Below, in pieces: positions 52,738 through 64,000 of a stretch of 64,000 nt of DNA; within the stretch, counting starts at the first letter, position 1, and each line of letters starts with the position of its first letter. Under the pieces are notes generated by a model that saw only the letters and a program-made list of their open reading frames with translations, had not been told where the DNA came from and searched no databases. The translations under genes and the position numbers were made by a program. This DNA comes from Eubacterium sp. (GTDB lineage: Bacteria > Bacillota > Clostridia > Peptostreptococcales > Anaerovoracaceae), in the NCBI GenBank assembly GCA_017511535.1, contig JAFWJS010000035.1, forward strand, positions 1-64,000. The letters are read 5' to 3'.

Positions 52738-55332
52738 TTATTCACCCGGCTCATAGAGCTTGATCTCTATCTGGTCGCCGTCTTCCTGATCGTCCTCTTC
52801 AGCCTTGCTTTCATCGGACTTCTTCCCGGACGCTTTGGCTTTTCCGCCATCAGCCTTTGATTTTTCATTGTTCTGCTCGGCTTCCTGCTTCTCAACCTCT
52901 TCGTCCTCGTTTATGACTTTAGCCATAGCGACGAGCTTGGTCTCTTCGTCGAACTTCATGATCTTGACGCCCTGTGTGGCTCTTCCGAGCACGGATACGT
53001 CTCCTGCATGGATACGGATTATAGTACCCTCGCTGTTGATGAGCATGATCTCGTCTGAATCCGATACGACCAGTGCTCCTACAAGCGCGCCTGTCTTACT
53101 GAACTTGCTCTTGTCATATGTAAGGAGTCCCTTGCCGCCTCTAACCTGTTTCTTGTATCCCTTGACCGGCGTTCTCTTTCCGAATCCGTTCTCGGTCACA
53201 GCGAGAAGCTGCTGATCCTCTTCAACAAGACACATCGATACTACTTCGTCGTCTTTTTCAAGTTTGATAGCTCTTACGCCGCCTGCGATCCTGCCCATAG
53301 GACGTACGTCCTGTTCGGAGAATCTGATGCATTTGCCGTTTCTGGTGACGATGATTATATCGTTCGTGCCTGTGGACTGCTGTATACCGATCAGCTGGTC
53401 GTCATCTTTCAGGTTGATCGCGATCAGACCTGTCGCCCTCTTCGTATCAAATTCCGAAAGTGCCGTCTTCTTGATCGTACCGTGCTTGGTAACAGCGATA
53501 AGATATCTGTCTTCAGTGAAGTCCTTCACCGGGATGACCGCCGTTATCCTTTCACGCTGCATGAGGTTCAGGAAGTTGATAGCAGGTACTCCCCTTGCCG
53601 TTCTTGACGCTTCAGGGATCTCAAACGCTTTCATCTTGTATGCCTTACCGCTGTTGGTGAAGAACATCAGATAATCGTGCGTCGAGGTCATGATCAGGTC
53701 TTTCACGAAGTCATTGTCTCTCGTCTTGAGTCCTGTGATGCCTTTGCCGCCTCTTTTCTGTGACTTGTATACAGAAGCAGGGACGCGCTTGATGTATCCG
53801 AGGTGTGTCAGCGTTACCGCTACCTTTTCCTCTTCAACGAGGTCTTCATCGTCAAAATCTTCTACGTCGTGCTCGATCTTGGTAAGTCTCTTGCCGCCCC
53901 ATTTTTCTTTGATCTCAAGGAGCTCGTCTTTTACTACTCCCATAAGAAGATGCTCGTCTGCGAGAAGCGATTTGTAATACGCTATCTTCTGCATGAGGTC
54001 TGTGTACTCATCCTCGATCTTTTCACGTTCCAGACCCTGCAGTCTCGCGAGCCTCATATCCAGGATGGCCTGCGCCTGTATCTCGGACAGACCGAATCTT
54101 TCCATCAGCTTTTCCCTGGCGTCGTTATATGACTCTCTGATGGTCCTGATGACTTCATCGATGTTGTCAAGCGCTATGCGGAGTCCTTCCAGTATATGAG
54201 CTCTGGCCTCTGCCTTCCCGAGGTCGAACTTCGTTCTTCTTGTAAGTACTTCCTTCTGGAATTTCAGATATTCATATATGATCTCGCGGAGATTCAGTAC
54301 CTTCGGCTGTCCATCTACGAGCGCCAGCATGATGACGCTGAAGTTCTCCTGCAGCGCCGTGTGCTTATACAGCTGGTTCAGTGTGATCTGTGGGTTCGCG
54401 TCGCGCTTAAGCTCTATGACTATCCTGAGGCCTTCTCTTGAAGATTCGTCTCTTATATCTGAAATACCGTCGATGCTCTTGTCCTTTACAAGATCTGCTA
54501 TCTTCGCGATGAGGTTGGCTTTGTTGACTGCATACGGGATCTCGGTCACGAGTATCCTCGATCTTCCGTTTCTGGTTTCCTCGATCTCGCAGCAGGCACG
54601 GACTTTGATCTTTCCTGTACCTGTCTTGTACGCGTCTCTGATACCGGCTTTACCGAGTATCTTTGCTCCTGTAGGGAAGTCCGGGCCTTTGATGATCTTC
54701 ATGAGATCTTCGACCGTGCAGTCAGGCTCGTCGATCATCTTGACACATCCGTCGATGCACTCGTTCAGATTGTGCGGCGGGATGTTGGTCGCCATACCTA
54801 CGGCGATACCGTTTGATCCGTTGACAAGAAGGTTCGGGATCCTGCTCGGGAGCACGACCGGCTCTTTTTCTTCGCCGTCAAAGTTAGGGACGAAATCGAC
54901 TGTGTCTTTATCGATGTCTCTGAGCATCTGGAGCGAAAACGGAGACATTCTGGCTTCTGTGTACCTGGATGCCGCCGCGCCGTCTCCGTCGATGGAACCG
55001 AAGTTCCCGTGGCCGTCTACGAGAGGATATCTCATCGAGAAGTCCTGCGCCATTCTTACCATGGCGTCGTAGATGGAACTGTCTCCGTGCGGATGGTATT
55101 TACCCATTACTTCGCCGACGATCCTCGCCGACTTCTTATATGGCTTGTCCGGAGTGGTGCCGAGGCGGTCCATTCCGTAAAGTATTCTCCTGTGTACCGG
55201 CTTCATACCGTCGCGGACGTCCGGAAGTGCTCTTCCGACGATAACGCTCATGGCATAGTCGATATAGGAGTTTTTCATCTCATCATGTATCTCATGCTGG
55301 ATGATCCTGCTGTCTTCTATAAGATTATCCAT
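52738..55332 (-). CDS. gyrA: DNA gyrase subunit A
   Basis: GyrA breaks and rejoins DNA in the gyrase A2B2 complex. The 864-residue protein has the catalytic Tyr124 ([11 protein letters not shown]), the resistance-determining region with Ser85 and Asp89 in [16 protein letters not shown] (wild-type-like residues), and the C-terminal GyrA box [10 protein letters not shown] that wraps DNA, which separates it from ParC. The tail beyond about residue 815 is highly charged. AAGGAGG precedes the ATG. It follows gyrB by 17 bases. Confidence 0.98.
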   Translation of the reverse strand: MDNLIEDSRIIQHEIHDEMKNSYIDYAMSVIVGRALPDVRDGMKPVHRRILYGMDRLGTTPDKPYKKSARIVGEVMGKYHPHGDSSIYDAMVRMAQDFSMRYPLVDGHGNFGSIDGDGAAASRYTEARMSPFSLQMLRDIDKDTVDFVPNFDGEEKEPVVLPSRIPNLLVNGSNGIAVGMATNIPPHNLNECIDGCVKMIDEPDCTVEDLMKIIKGPDFPTGAKILGKAGIRDAYKTGTGKIKVRACCEIEETRNGRSRILVTEIPYAVNKANLIAKIADLVKDKSIDGISDIRDESSREGLRIVIELKRDANPQITLNQLYKHTALQENFSVIMLALVDGQPKVLNLREIIYEYLKFQKEVLTRRTKFDLGKAEARAHILEGLRIALDNIDEVIRTIRESYNDAREKLMERFGLSEIQAQAILDMRLARLQGLEREKIEDEYTDLMQKIAYYKSLLADEHLLMGVVKDELLEIKEKWGGKRLTKIEHDVEDFDDEDLVEEEKVAVTLTHLGYIKRVPASVYKSQKRGGKGITGLKTRDNDFVKDLIMTSTHDYLMFFTNSGKAYKMKAFEIPEASRTARGVPAINFLNLMQRERITAVIPVKDFTEDRYLIAVTKHGTIKKTALSEFDTKRATGLIAINLKDDDQLIGIQQSTGTNDIIIVTRNGKCIRFSEQDVRPMGRIAGGVRAIKLEKDDEVVSMCLVEEDQQLLAVTENGFGKRTPVKGYKKQVRGGKGLLTYDKSKFSKTGALVGALVVSDSDEIMLINSEGTIIRIHAGDVSVLGRATQGVKIMKFDEETKLVAMAKVINEDEEVEKQEAEQNNEKSKADGGKAKASGKKSDESKAEEDDQEDGDQIEIKLYEPGE

Positions 55333-55349
55333 TTATCTTCCATGCCTCC

Positions 55350-57422
<2,073 letters not shown>

Positions 57423-57533
57423 TTATTCGTTGATATGATAAAAATCTGTAAAATCTTTTATTTTGTGCCTTTAAAACGAAATTAATAGCATTAGATATGT
57501 CATGTCGTTTTTGTCAGATTTTTACAGTAATTC

Positions 57534-58625
57534 TCATACAACTTTTCCGTCTTCTATTTTTATGATCATTGCATCCGGATACGCACGCATCAGACTGTCG
57601 TCGATATCGGTCGTAGTGATGAATATCTGGTTGTCAGAAAGCGACCTTATCAGGTATTCCCTTCGTTCCGGATCAAGCTCGCTCATAACATCATCAAGAA
57701 GAAGAACAGCGTTTTCTCCTGTGTCTCTTCTGATAAGCTCAAGCTCTGCAAGCTTAAGCGACAGAGCTGAGGTACGCTGCTGCCCCTGAGATCCAAAGCT
57801 TCTCACATTTATACCGTCTATCTCAAAGCTGAAATCATCTTTATGAGGACCTTTTGAAGTGGTACCTGTTCTTATATCTCTTTCTCTTGCTGCGGCGAGT
57901 TCTCTTTCTATGAATTCTTCCTGAGTCTTTATGTCTCCTGCAATCTGGACATTAGGTACATATCTCAGCGTCAGATTTTCCTTACCGTTTGTAACACTTG
58001 AGTGTATATTGCCTGATATATCGCTCATGTCTTTTATGAATTCGCTTCTGTATTTCATAAGAAGAGCTCCGTATCTTATCAGGCCGTCATCCCATATATC
58101 GAGCATGCTCTCCTTGACACTGTCTTCTTTCAGATATGTGTTTCTCTCTGTAAGCGCCCTTCTGTATCTCATGTATATATCAAAATAAGCCGGCTTTATC
58201 TGCGAAAGTTCTCTGTCCATGAACCTTCTTCTTTTCTCCGGCTCATCTTTCACTATTCTCAGATCGTCTGGCGAGAAAATTACTATTATTATATTATCAA
58301 GAAGATCTGCTGATCTCCTTATGGTATTTCCATCTTTCTTTATTGCCTTTTTTGACTTATCTGAAAGAAGTATCTCAACCTTTGTAGATGTATATTCTTT
58401 CTCAGCAGTGACTTTGATATATGCACTGTCCTCACCGAAAAGAATCATCTCATTATCATGGCCTGTACGAAAAGATCTCCCCATGGAAGACATATAAAGT
58501 GATTCTATGAGATTTGTCTTACCCTGGGCATTCCTGCCTGTGATAAGATTCACTCTGTTGTCAAATCCTATGGTGAGATCTCTGTAATTTCTGAAATTTT
58601 TAAGCTTCAGCTCTTTTATATACAT
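57534..58625 (-). CDS. recF: DNA replication and repair protein RecF
   Basis: RecF helps load RecA at gaps. The 363-residue SMC-like ATPase has Walker A GRNAQGKTNLIESLY, the signature region SFGSQGQQRTSALSLKLAEL and Walker B LLLDDVMSELD. It begins 3 bases after dnaN ends. The small S4-domain gene yaaA, present here in Bacillus, is missing, and so is remB before gyrB. Confidence 0.97.
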   Translation of the reverse strand: MYIKELKLKNFRNYRDLTIGFDNRVNLITGRNAQGKTNLIESLYMSSMGRSFRTGHDNEMILFGEDSAYIKVTAEKEYTSTKVEILLSDKSKKAIKKDGNTIRRSADLLDNIIIVIFSPDDLRIVKDEPEKRRRFMDRELSQIKPAYFDIYMRYRRALTERNTYLKEDSVKESMLDIWDDGLIRYGALLMKYRSEFIKDMSDISGNIHSSVTNGKENLTLRYVPNVQIAGDIKTQEEFIERELAAARERDIRTGTTSKGPHKDDFSFEIDGINVRSFGSQGQQRTSALSLKLAELELIRRDTGENAVLLLDDVMSELDPERREYLIRSLSDNQIFITTTDIDDSLMRAYPDAMIIKIEDGKVV

Positions 58626-58628
58626 TTC

Positions 58629-59738
58629 CTAGCTTATTCTGACAGGAAGTATGAGATACTGATAATCGTCTCCCTGTGCCGGTTCGATCAGGCATGGATT
58701 GATGCTTGAATTAAGAAGTATCTTTATCTTATCATCGTCGATCGCCTTGAGCACATCGAGCACGTAGTGAGCATTGAAACCTATGACAAGGTCATCTCCG
58801 CTCTTATCCACTATTATTTCTTCCTTTACATTACCTTCATCAGAGTCAGAAGTTATCTCGATGACATTCTGCATGATATTCATCTTGATAAGATTGTTTT
58901 TTCCGGCTTTGGTAAGAAGTGAGGCTCTTTCAATACTTTCCATAAGAAGAGCTCTGTCACACATCACTGTGATCCTGCTTTCCTTAGGAAGTATGTCTTT
59001 ATATGAAATGAAGTTGCCGTCCAGGAGCTTGAGCTCTGCCTGTATATCGTCGAATCTGAATACAGCCTTCTTCTCATTGAGATAAAGTTTTGCCTTGTCG
59101 TTATCTGACTCTGTATCAGCTATTATCTTGGATAGCTCATTCAGTATCCTTGCAGGGATTATGAATCTGTATGGCTTCTCATTATACATGGTCCTTCTGT
59201 TGATAGCCATCCTGAATCCATCGATAGCGACCATCTGTACTTCTTCCTGAGACAGCTCAAGCAGCACGCCTGTTATCACTCCCCTCGCCTCGTCTATACT
59301 GGCGGCAAAAGAAGTCTTATCTATCATTTCCTTGAAAGTAGATTTATCAAATTCAATAAATTCACTTTCATCACTCTGTGTATTGATCACCGGAAATTCA
59401 TCAGCAGACATTCCTATGATCTTGAATTCTGAGTTCATACTTTTTATAAGTACGCTGTTGTCGCCTTCTGTCTCTATCTGTATCTCTTCACCTGGAAGCT
59501 TTCTTACGATATCAGAAAAAAGTCTTGCCATTACTATAACTGATCCCGGCTCACTTATCTCAGCTTCTGTTGAATCCTGTATCGAAAGGTCGAGATCTGA
59601 AGCAGACATTGTAAGTCTTCCATTTTCGGCCTTGAGGAGAATTCCCTTGAGGACCGGCATAGTAGTTCTGACTGAAACAGCTTTTGATACGATGTTGAGT
59701 ATCTTTATAAGGTTCTGCTGCTGACAAATGAATTTCAT
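58629..59738 (-). CDS. dnaN: DNA polymerase III beta sliding clamp
   Basis: The clamp encircles DNA and tethers the replicase. The 369-residue protein shows the three-domain clamp pattern: MKFICQQQNLIKILNIVSKA at the start, TMPVLKGILLKAENGRLTMS, DEFPVINTQSDESEF, DGFRMAINRR and the C-terminal IEPAQGDDYQYLILPVRIS. GGAGG precedes the ATG. The 208-base gap to dnaA carries origin elements. Confidence 0.98.
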   Translation of the reverse strand: MKFICQQQNLIKILNIVSKAVSVRTTMPVLKGILLKAENGRLTMSASDLDLSIQDSTEAEISEPGSVIVMARLFSDIVRKLPGEEIQIETEGDNSVLIKSMNSEFKIIGMSADEFPVINTQSDESEFIEFDKSTFKEMIDKTSFAASIDEARGVITGVLLELSQEEVQMVAIDGFRMAINRRTMYNEKPYRFIIPARILNELSKIIADTESDNDKAKLYLNEKKAVFRFDDIQAELKLLDGNFISYKDILPKESRITVMCDRALLMESIERASLLTKAGKNNLIKMNIMQNVIEITSDSDEGNVKEEIIVDKSGDDLVIGFNAHYVLDVLKAIDDDKIKILLNSSINPCLIEPAQGDDYQYLILPVRIS

Positions 59739-59759
59739 TTCTTCCTCCGTGACAACGTC

Positions 59760-59925
59760 TTTTTATTTTCTTTTATATATTATTGCAGTAATAGTAGTAG
59801 TAGGGGCTGTGGATAACATGGATAAGTTACGAAAGCATTGATATCATGCGGAATATCCATGAACATCCTTTGTTGAAAGCTGCAGGATAACCAGCTTATT
59901 TATCAACATCTGTCCACATGACAAT
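59760..59925. other. Replication origin, dnaA-dnaN part: AT-rich region, DnaA-trios and DnaA boxes
   Basis: From left: an AT-rich stretch (59760-59786), TAATAGTAGTAGTAG (59789-59803), a short G-rich spacer and a perfect DnaA box TGTGGATAA (59808-59816). A near box follows at 59817-59825. TTATCAACA (59900-59908) and TGTCCACA (59911-59918) lie nearer dnaA. This order matches the basal unwinding layout described for Bacillus subtilis. Confidence 0.85.
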
Positions 59926-59946
59926 ATTATACAACATTTTATTATG

Positions 59947-61317
59947 CTATGCTTTTATTTCTTCTTTTAATGAAGAAATCAGGTTCCTTTTATCGTCGTC
60001 CCTTCCTATTTCCTTCTGTATCACTTCACAGGCATGCATTACTGTCGTATAATGGCGGCCTCCGAAGTAATTGCCGATCTGAGTATAAGAGTAGTCTGTC
60101 ATCGTCCTGCAGAGATACATTGCTATCTGCCTCGGATATGCTACCTTATTGGTCCTTTTAGATGAGTCTATCTCCGACATCTTAAGATTGAATTTTCTGC
60201 AGACAGTAGTTTTGATCTTATCAGGAGTCACATTGTTCTTGTTGTTTTTAAGTATCTCAGTTAGTATGCCCTTAGCAAAAGCAACGTTGATATGCTCATG
60301 AAAAAGTGTGGAGAATGTGTTTATTCTCTTTATAGCACCTTCAAGTTCTCTGTTATTATCAGTGATCTTCTCTGCGATGAGGCATATGACCTGATAAAGA
60401 TCGTCGTCCATCTTCATATTATAGTTCTCGGATTTTTTTACAAGAATAGCTACCCTTGTTTCATAATCTGAAGGTGAAAGTCCTGCTATCATATTCCATG
60501 AGAATCTGGAACGAAGTCTTTCTTCAAGAGTGGTCAGCTCATTTGGGGGTCTGTCGCTTGTGATTATGATCTGTTTATTAAGATCGTACAGATCGTTGAA
60601 AGTATGGAAGAACTCTTCCTGTGTAGTCTCCTTGTTTTCCAGGAACTGTATATCATCGATCAGGAGTACATCTACTTTTCTGTATTTGTTTTTGAATTCT
60701 CTCTGTTTGTTTTCCCCGAGGGCTTTAATGAGCTCATTGGTAAACATCTCAGAAGAGACGTAGAGCACGTTGAGCTCCGGGCGGTGCTCCTTAAGATATA
60801 TCACTATCGCATGGAGCAGATGAGTCTTCCCGAGACCTGAACCGCCATAGATGAAAAGAGGATTGTAAGCATGCGAAGGAGACTCGGCTACAGCAAGGGC
60901 CGCAGCGTGAGCATATTTATTTCCGCTTCCTACAACGAAGTTATCAAAAGTATCATCAGGAAAAGGAAGTCCTGAAGCACCCATTGAGGTCCCTGAAGGA
61001 GTTGCGCTGCCTTCACTTTTTATTTCATTGACACGTTCCAGGTTCTGTTCATCGTGCCTGTAGCTTTCAGGTGTTTTGATAATGATCCTGTAATCCTGCT
61101 TCAGTATCTTACGGAAAGAATCTTCAATTATACTGTTGTATCTTGTTTTAAGTATGTTGGCGGCAAAATCGTTTTCTGCCGTAATATAAACTATTCTGTC
61201 TTCCTCATCTATCCTTCTGATCCCGGTCGGAACGAACCACGTGTTGTAGCTCATATCCGACATTTCAGGACGGACAGCTTTAAGGAAGCTTTCCTTAACT
61301 TTATTTATGTCTTTCAT
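59947..61317 (-). CDS. dnaA: Chromosomal replication initiator protein
   Basis: DnaA binds the origin and opens it. The 456-residue protein has an N-terminal interaction domain, a linker (about 85-115), the AAA+ core with Walker A GGSGLGKTHLLHA and Walker B DVLLIDDIQFL, and the C-terminal DNA-binding signature KVAYPRQIAMYLCRTM and GGRHYTTVMHA. ATG 61317, 9 bases after GGGAG, is preferred over the open frame to 61356. Origin elements lie on both sides of the gene. Confidence 0.98.
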   Translation of the reverse strand: MKDINKVKESFLKAVRPEMSDMSYNTWFVPTGIRRIDEEDRIVYITAENDFAANILKTRYNSIIEDSFRKILKQDYRIIIKTPESYRHDEQNLERVNEIKSEGSATPSGTSMGASGLPFPDDTFDNFVVGSGNKYAHAAALAVAESPSHAYNPLFIYGGSGLGKTHLLHAIVIYLKEHRPELNVLYVSSEMFTNELIKALGENKQREFKNKYRKVDVLLIDDIQFLENKETTQEEFFHTFNDLYDLNKQIIITSDRPPNELTTLEERLRSRFSWNMIAGLSPSDYETRVAILVKKSENYNMKMDDDLYQVICLIAEKITDNNRELEGAIKRINTFSTLFHEHINVAFAKGILTEILKNNKNNVTPDKIKTTVCRKFNLKMSEIDSSKRTNKVAYPRQIAMYLCRTMTDYSYTQIGNYFGGRHYTTVMHACEVIQKEIGRDDDKRNLISSLKEEIKA

Positions 61318-61606
61318 CAATAACATCTCCCAAAAGTGGTATTTTCTATTGTACACAAGAAGTTATCCACATACAAGAGATAAAATGTTCTAAAAGTGAA
61401 CCATAAAGTTATCAACATTATGTCTATAACTTTATAGACTATATTAAAGTAAGTAAATTCAATATATACAGCTGTTTTATATCAGATATCAAAAGAGTTT
61501 TCAACATGAAAAAGTGAACAAAATGTATAACTGATCAATAATTACACACGAAGTTATAATAAAAACGGCAGATTTTATGGATAAATATCCAAAAACGTTG
61601 TTTTTG
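61318..61606. other. Replication origin, dnaA-rpmH part: DnaA boxes in AT-rich DNA
   Basis: A perfect DnaA box TTATCCACA lies at 61363-61371; TTATCAACA at 61409-61417 and TATGGATAA (reverse of TTATCCATA) at 61576-61584 are near matches. The rest is AT-rich and non-coding. Together with the dnaA-dnaN boxes it forms a split origin around dnaA. Confidence 0.75.
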
Positions 61607-61635
61607 TTGACATACAGCTGAGAAAAAAGTATAAT
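61607..61635 (+). promoter_or_regulatory. Consensus promoter of rpmH-rnpA-yidD-yidC-jag
   Basis: TTGACA (61607-61612) and TATAAT (61630-61635) are separated by exactly 17 bases, a perfect sigma-A consensus, with a leader of about 90 bases. Confidence 0.9.
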
Positions 61636-61732
61636 AACTGAATGCGTGCATACATTGTAATTCAGAGTATGCCAGTAATAAATATCCAGGGAACAGTTCC
61701 CTGTATCAGGAAATCTATAAGGAGGTAGAGAA

Positions 61733-61867
61733 ATGAAGCAGACATATCAGCCAAAGAAGAGGCAGCGTCTTAAGGAACACGGATTCCGCAAGAGAATGTC
61801 AACTAAAAACGGCAGAAACGTTCTTAAGAGAAGAAGAGCGAAAGGCAGAAAAAAGCTTTCTGCATAA
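61733..61867 (+). CDS. rpmH: Ribosomal protein bL34
   Basis: This 44-residue basic protein of the large ribosomal subunit has the family sequence start [18 protein letters not shown] and the [20 protein letters not shown] core. AAGGAGG lies 8 bases upstream of the ATG. It leads the operon running away from the origin and is followed 6 bases later by rnpA, the usual bacterial order. Confidence 0.97.
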   Translation: MKQTYQPKKRQRLKEHGFRKRMSTKNGRNVLKRRRAKGRKKLSA

Positions 61868-61873
61868 TCAGTG

Positions 61874-62212
61874 ATGCGAAGCAGAACCGTACTGAACCGC
61901 CAGAAGGATTTTGATGCGGTATACAGGCTGGGAAAATCACAGGCCTCAAGGTATGTGGTGATGTTCTACAGAAAAAACCAGCTGGACTACAGCAGGATCT
62001 CCTGTCTGGCAAGCAAGAAAGTCGGAAACAGCGTGAAAAGAAGCAGAGCCAGAAGACTCATGCGGGAAGCGCTCAGATTTTCCGGCGTTGTCATATCACC
62101 TGGATATGACATTATTATCATTGCGCGTAAATCCATTACAGAAGCCGGAATGCGTGATGTCAGGCAGTCTATCGTGACTGTACTTAAAAAAACCAGGGGA
62201 GTTTTGGTATGA
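61874..62212 (+). CDS. rnpA: Ribonuclease P protein component
   Basis: The protein subunit assists RNase P RNA in trimming tRNA 5' ends. The 112-residue product shows the family pattern: [20 protein letters not shown] and [22 protein letters not shown]. The RNR signature normally reads R-N-R; here it is R-S-R, with asparagine replaced by serine. ATG 61874 is used (a GTG lies 3 bases before). No clear ribosome site is seen, so coupling to rpmH is likely. Its stop overlaps the yidD start. Confidence 0.93.
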   Translation: MRSRTVLNRQKDFDAVYRLGKSQASRYVVMFYRKNQLDYSRISCLASKKVGNSVKRSRARRLMREALRFSGVVISPGYDIIIIARKSITEAGMRDVRQSIVTVLKKTRGVLV

Positions 62213-62439
62213 AAAGCATAGGATGGCTGATGAGGAAGATCGTGATTCTTCCTATTAGATTCTATCAGAAATTTATATCACCCCTGTTCCCGCCTACTTG
62301 CAGATATACGCCTACGTGCTCAGAATATTTCATCCAGGCAGTGGAGAAATATGGGCCGGTGAAGGGCTCATATCTGGGCATAAAAAGGATACTCAGGTGT
62401 CATCCGGGACATCCGGGCGGGTACGACCCCGTTCCATAA
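62209..62439 (+). CDS. yidD: Membrane protein insertion efficiency factor YidD
   Basis: The 76-residue protein is the usual small Yid[41 protein letters not shown] and [14 protein letters not shown], with the conserved cysteines. It helps YidC insert membrane proteins. ATG overlaps the rnpA stop (ATGA). Confidence 0.96.
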   Translation: MKSIGWLMRKIVILPIRFYQKFISPLFPPTCRYTPTCSEYFIQAVEKYGPVKGSYLGIKRILRCHPGHPGGYDPVP

Positions 62440-62471
62440 ACGGGTCATTTATTATTGGAGGATATCGATAA

Positions 62472-63197
62472 ATGGAGTTTGTTTTATCAATGATAGCAAG
62501 GCCGCTGGCGTTTTTGCTGCAGCTGCTGTATTCATTGATCGGTAACTACGGGATCTCTCTGATAGTACTTACGACTGTTATAAAGCTTGCGATGTACCCT
62601 TCTTACAAGGCACAGATGATGTCTACGATGGGTATGCAGGACCTGCAGCCGAAGGTAAGAGAAATACAGAACAGATATGCCAACGACAGGCAGATGATGA
62701 ACCAGAAGATGCAGGAGCTCTACCAGCAGGAAGGTGTGAGCCCTACAGCCGGTTGTCTACCTATGATCGTTCAGATGGTCGTGATCATGGGACTGTTCAC
62801 TCTGCTGAGAGACCCTGTCAGATTCATGAGCTCTGAAAAGATGGTTTTCGCCATCCATGAGAGCTTCCTGTGGATAGAAGACCTGGCGCAGCCGGATCCA
62901 TGGATACTTCCTATCCTTGCCGGTCTCGCGACATTCGCTTCATTCTTCTTCCAGCACAACCCTTCACAGGGCGGCGCAAACGATATAATGCAGAAGATGA
63001 TGAAGTATGTATTCCCGATCATGATCATGTGGCTTGCAAAGTCATATCCTGCGGGTCTTGCACTTTACTGGTTTGTCAGCCAGTTCTTACAGATATTCTT
63101 TAATCTCCGCTTCGACATGCTCAAGAAAAAGCAGATGGAAGAGAAGAATGGCAGCAGAAAAAGAAAGCCGGTAAGAGCAGGCAAAGGAGTTAATTAG
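62472..63197 (+). CDS. yidC: Membrane protein insertase YidC/SpoIIIJ type
   Basis: The 241-residue protein lacks the large outer domain of Gram-negative YidC, as is normal in Firmicutes. It has five hydrophobic segments, the first ending LIGNYGISLIVLTTVIKL; a lysine stands in the place of the groove arginine. The cytoplasmic loop QMMNQKMQELYQQEGVSPTA and a basic tail (KNGSRKRKPVRAGKG) are visible. GGAGG precedes the ATG. Gene order to jag is standard. Confidence 0.95.
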   Translation: MEFVLSMIARPLAFLLQLLYSLIGNYGISLIVLTTVIKLAMYPSYKAQMMSTMGMQDLQPKVREIQNRYANDRQMMNQKMQELYQQEGVSPTAGCLPMIVQMVVIMGLFTLLRDPVRFMSSEKMVFAIHESFLWIEDLAQPDPWILPILAGLATFASFFFQHNPSQGGANDIMQKMMKYVFPIMIMWLAKSYPAGLALYWFVSQFLQIFFNLRFDMLKKKQMEEKNGSRKRKPVRAGKGVN

Positions 63198-63198
63198 A

Positions 63199-64000
63199 AT
63201 GGAACAGCTAGACGTAGTAGAAAAATGGGGAGACAGTGTCGATCAGGCAGTTGACCTGGCTCTCCGCGATATGAAACTCACCCGCGACGATGTAGACGTC
63301 GAAGTGCTTGAGGAACCATCAAGAGGATTTCTCGGCATCGTAGGTCAGAAGCTCGCAAGGGTGAAGGTCACAAGAAAAGGAGCATCCGTAGAGGAAGAAG
63401 TAAAAGAAGAAAAGAGCTTCGAACCTGTACAGAAAAAGGCTCCTGCAGAAGTCAGAAAAGAAGATAACGAAGAAGAGCCTCGTCAGGAAAGACGCTGGAA
63501 AAAGAACACGAACAAGAAACCGCTTTCAGAGCTCATCGATACAGAAGAATCGCTTACGCCTGAAGCGACGGTGGAAGACCTTGATTTTCATAAACAGATG
63601 AAGGAGCTTCCTCCTTGTGAAGATCACCCTGCCCTGACTTTCCTGAAAGACGTGGTATCAGATATGGGACTTGATCTCAAGATGGACGCGAAAGCAGATG
63701 ATTCCAATATTTACATCGAGCTTTCCGGAGAAGACTGCGGGACGATAATCGGACGCCGCGGACAGACGCTCGACGCTATACAGTATCTTACAAGTCTCGT
63801 GGTAAACAAAGAGCATGAAAACTATGTAAAGGTCGTGCTCGACGCTGAGGACTACAGATCAAGAAGAGAAAAGACGCTGGAACAGCTTGCTGACAAGATG
63901 GCAAAGAAAGCTGTAAAGTCACACAGAAGCCTTAAGCTTGATCCGATGAATCCATATGAGAGAAAAGTGATACACGCGACACTTCAGCAGAATCCGAGAG
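63199..64000 (+). CDS. jag: Jag/KhpB RNA-binding protein (partial, runs off right edge)
   Basis: The start of a Jag (SpoIIIJ-associated) protein is seen: the N-terminal Jag-N domain (WGDSVDQAVDLALRDMKLTR, EPSRGFLGIVGQKLARVKV), a charged linker of about 80 residues and a KH domain with GTIIGRRGQTLDAIQYLTSL. An R3H domain has begun (KLDPMNPYERKVIHATLQ) and continues past the window. KhpB proteins bind RNA and affect cell growth. It begins one base after the yidC stop. Confidence 0.95.
   Translation, partial: MEQLDVVEKWGDSVDQAVDLALRDMKLTRDDVDVEVLEEPSRGFLGIVGQKLARVKVTRKGASVEEEVKEEKSFEPVQKKAPAEVRKEDNEEEPRQERRWKKNTNKKPLSELIDTEESLTPEATVEDLDFHKQMKELPPCEDHPALTFLKDVVSDMGLDLKMDAKADDSNIYIELSGEDCGTIIGRRGQTLDAIQYLTSLVVNKEHENYVKVVLDAEDYRSRREKTLEQLADKMAKKAVKSHRSLKLDPMNPYERKVIHATLQQNPR

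Noticed and set aside
54278..55072. Long plus-strand frame opposite gyrA
   Set aside because: It is antisense to a certain housekeeping gene, has no ribosome site and no recognisable domain.

Overview
The window is chromosomal DNA from a Gram-positive, probably anaerobic Clostridia-type Bacillota. This rests on a Firmicutes-style origin block (rpmH-rnpA-yidD-yidC-jag divergent from dnaA-dnaN-recF-gyrB-gyrA), a short YidC, strong AGGAGG ribosome sites, a butyrate-type CoA-transferase, tetrahydrofolate-linked histidine fermentation and many secreted BspA/Fn3/PQQ-type surface proteins. The gene set would fit an amino-acid fermenter of the Anaerovoracaceae/Eubacterium kind, but I cannot fix the genus. 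No rRNA, tRNA, CRISPR array, transposase or phage gene was seen.

Layout. 1-4085: a large leucine-rich-repeat (BspA-like) surface protein gene, broken by an in-frame amber codon and a frameshift. 4402-7383: a secreted CotH-kinase protein with InlB-like, Big_2 and Fn3 modules. 7469-13276: a CoA-transferase, purB, purA and alr. 13373-16482: two toxin-antitoxin operons (RHH/RelE-like and AbrB/PIN) around a secreted Fn3-like protein. 16562-25339: a DUF2284 protein and the histidine utilisation locus (hutH alone; hutU-hutI-fchA-ftcD-gntR as a second unit), with a 25-bp and a 74-bp tandem array in its gaps. 25781-33784: a cell-surface locus with two transglutaminase-like proteins, an MBOAT acyltransferase, an AlgJ/AlgX-like protein and a lipoprotein, interrupted by a PD-(D/E)XK-like gene. 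33911-39434: an operon of DUF4430-like and beta-propeller surface proteins. 39620-47617: a duplicated AraC regulator, a Fic protein, a membrane protein, an ArsR regulator, rlmH, walJ and an XRE/HipA-like pair. 47896-52579: rnhA, an SPFH protein, a PF06541 membrane protein, an EamA transporter, a SigB-like sigma factor and its RsbW-like anti-sigma factor. 52738-64000: gyrA, gyrB, recF, dnaN, dnaA, the replication origin, rpmH, rnpA, yidD, yidC and the start of jag.

How it fits together. The origin lies around 59.75-61.7 kb: the dnaA-dnaN gap has an AT-rich stretch, a TAG-repeat (DnaA-trio type) and DnaA boxes, and more boxes lie in the dnaA-rpmH gap. The hut genes encode a full route from histidine to glutamate plus 5,10-methenyl-tetrahydrofolate, releasing two ammonia molecules. 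The CoA-transferase suggests butyrate or a related acid as an end product. The surface proteins share lysine-rich C-terminal Fn3-like modules and lack an LPXTG motif, which points to non-sortase attachment.

The points most worth a second look are probably regulatory: a possible attenuator in the gyrB leader, a promoter that runs straight into a terminator before the ArsR gene, twin structured leaders before rnhA and the SPFH gene, operators inside the promoters of all three toxin-antitoxin operons, a cysteine-rich anti-sigma factor, and a dispersed GGGACGGTTCT repeat at seven sites.
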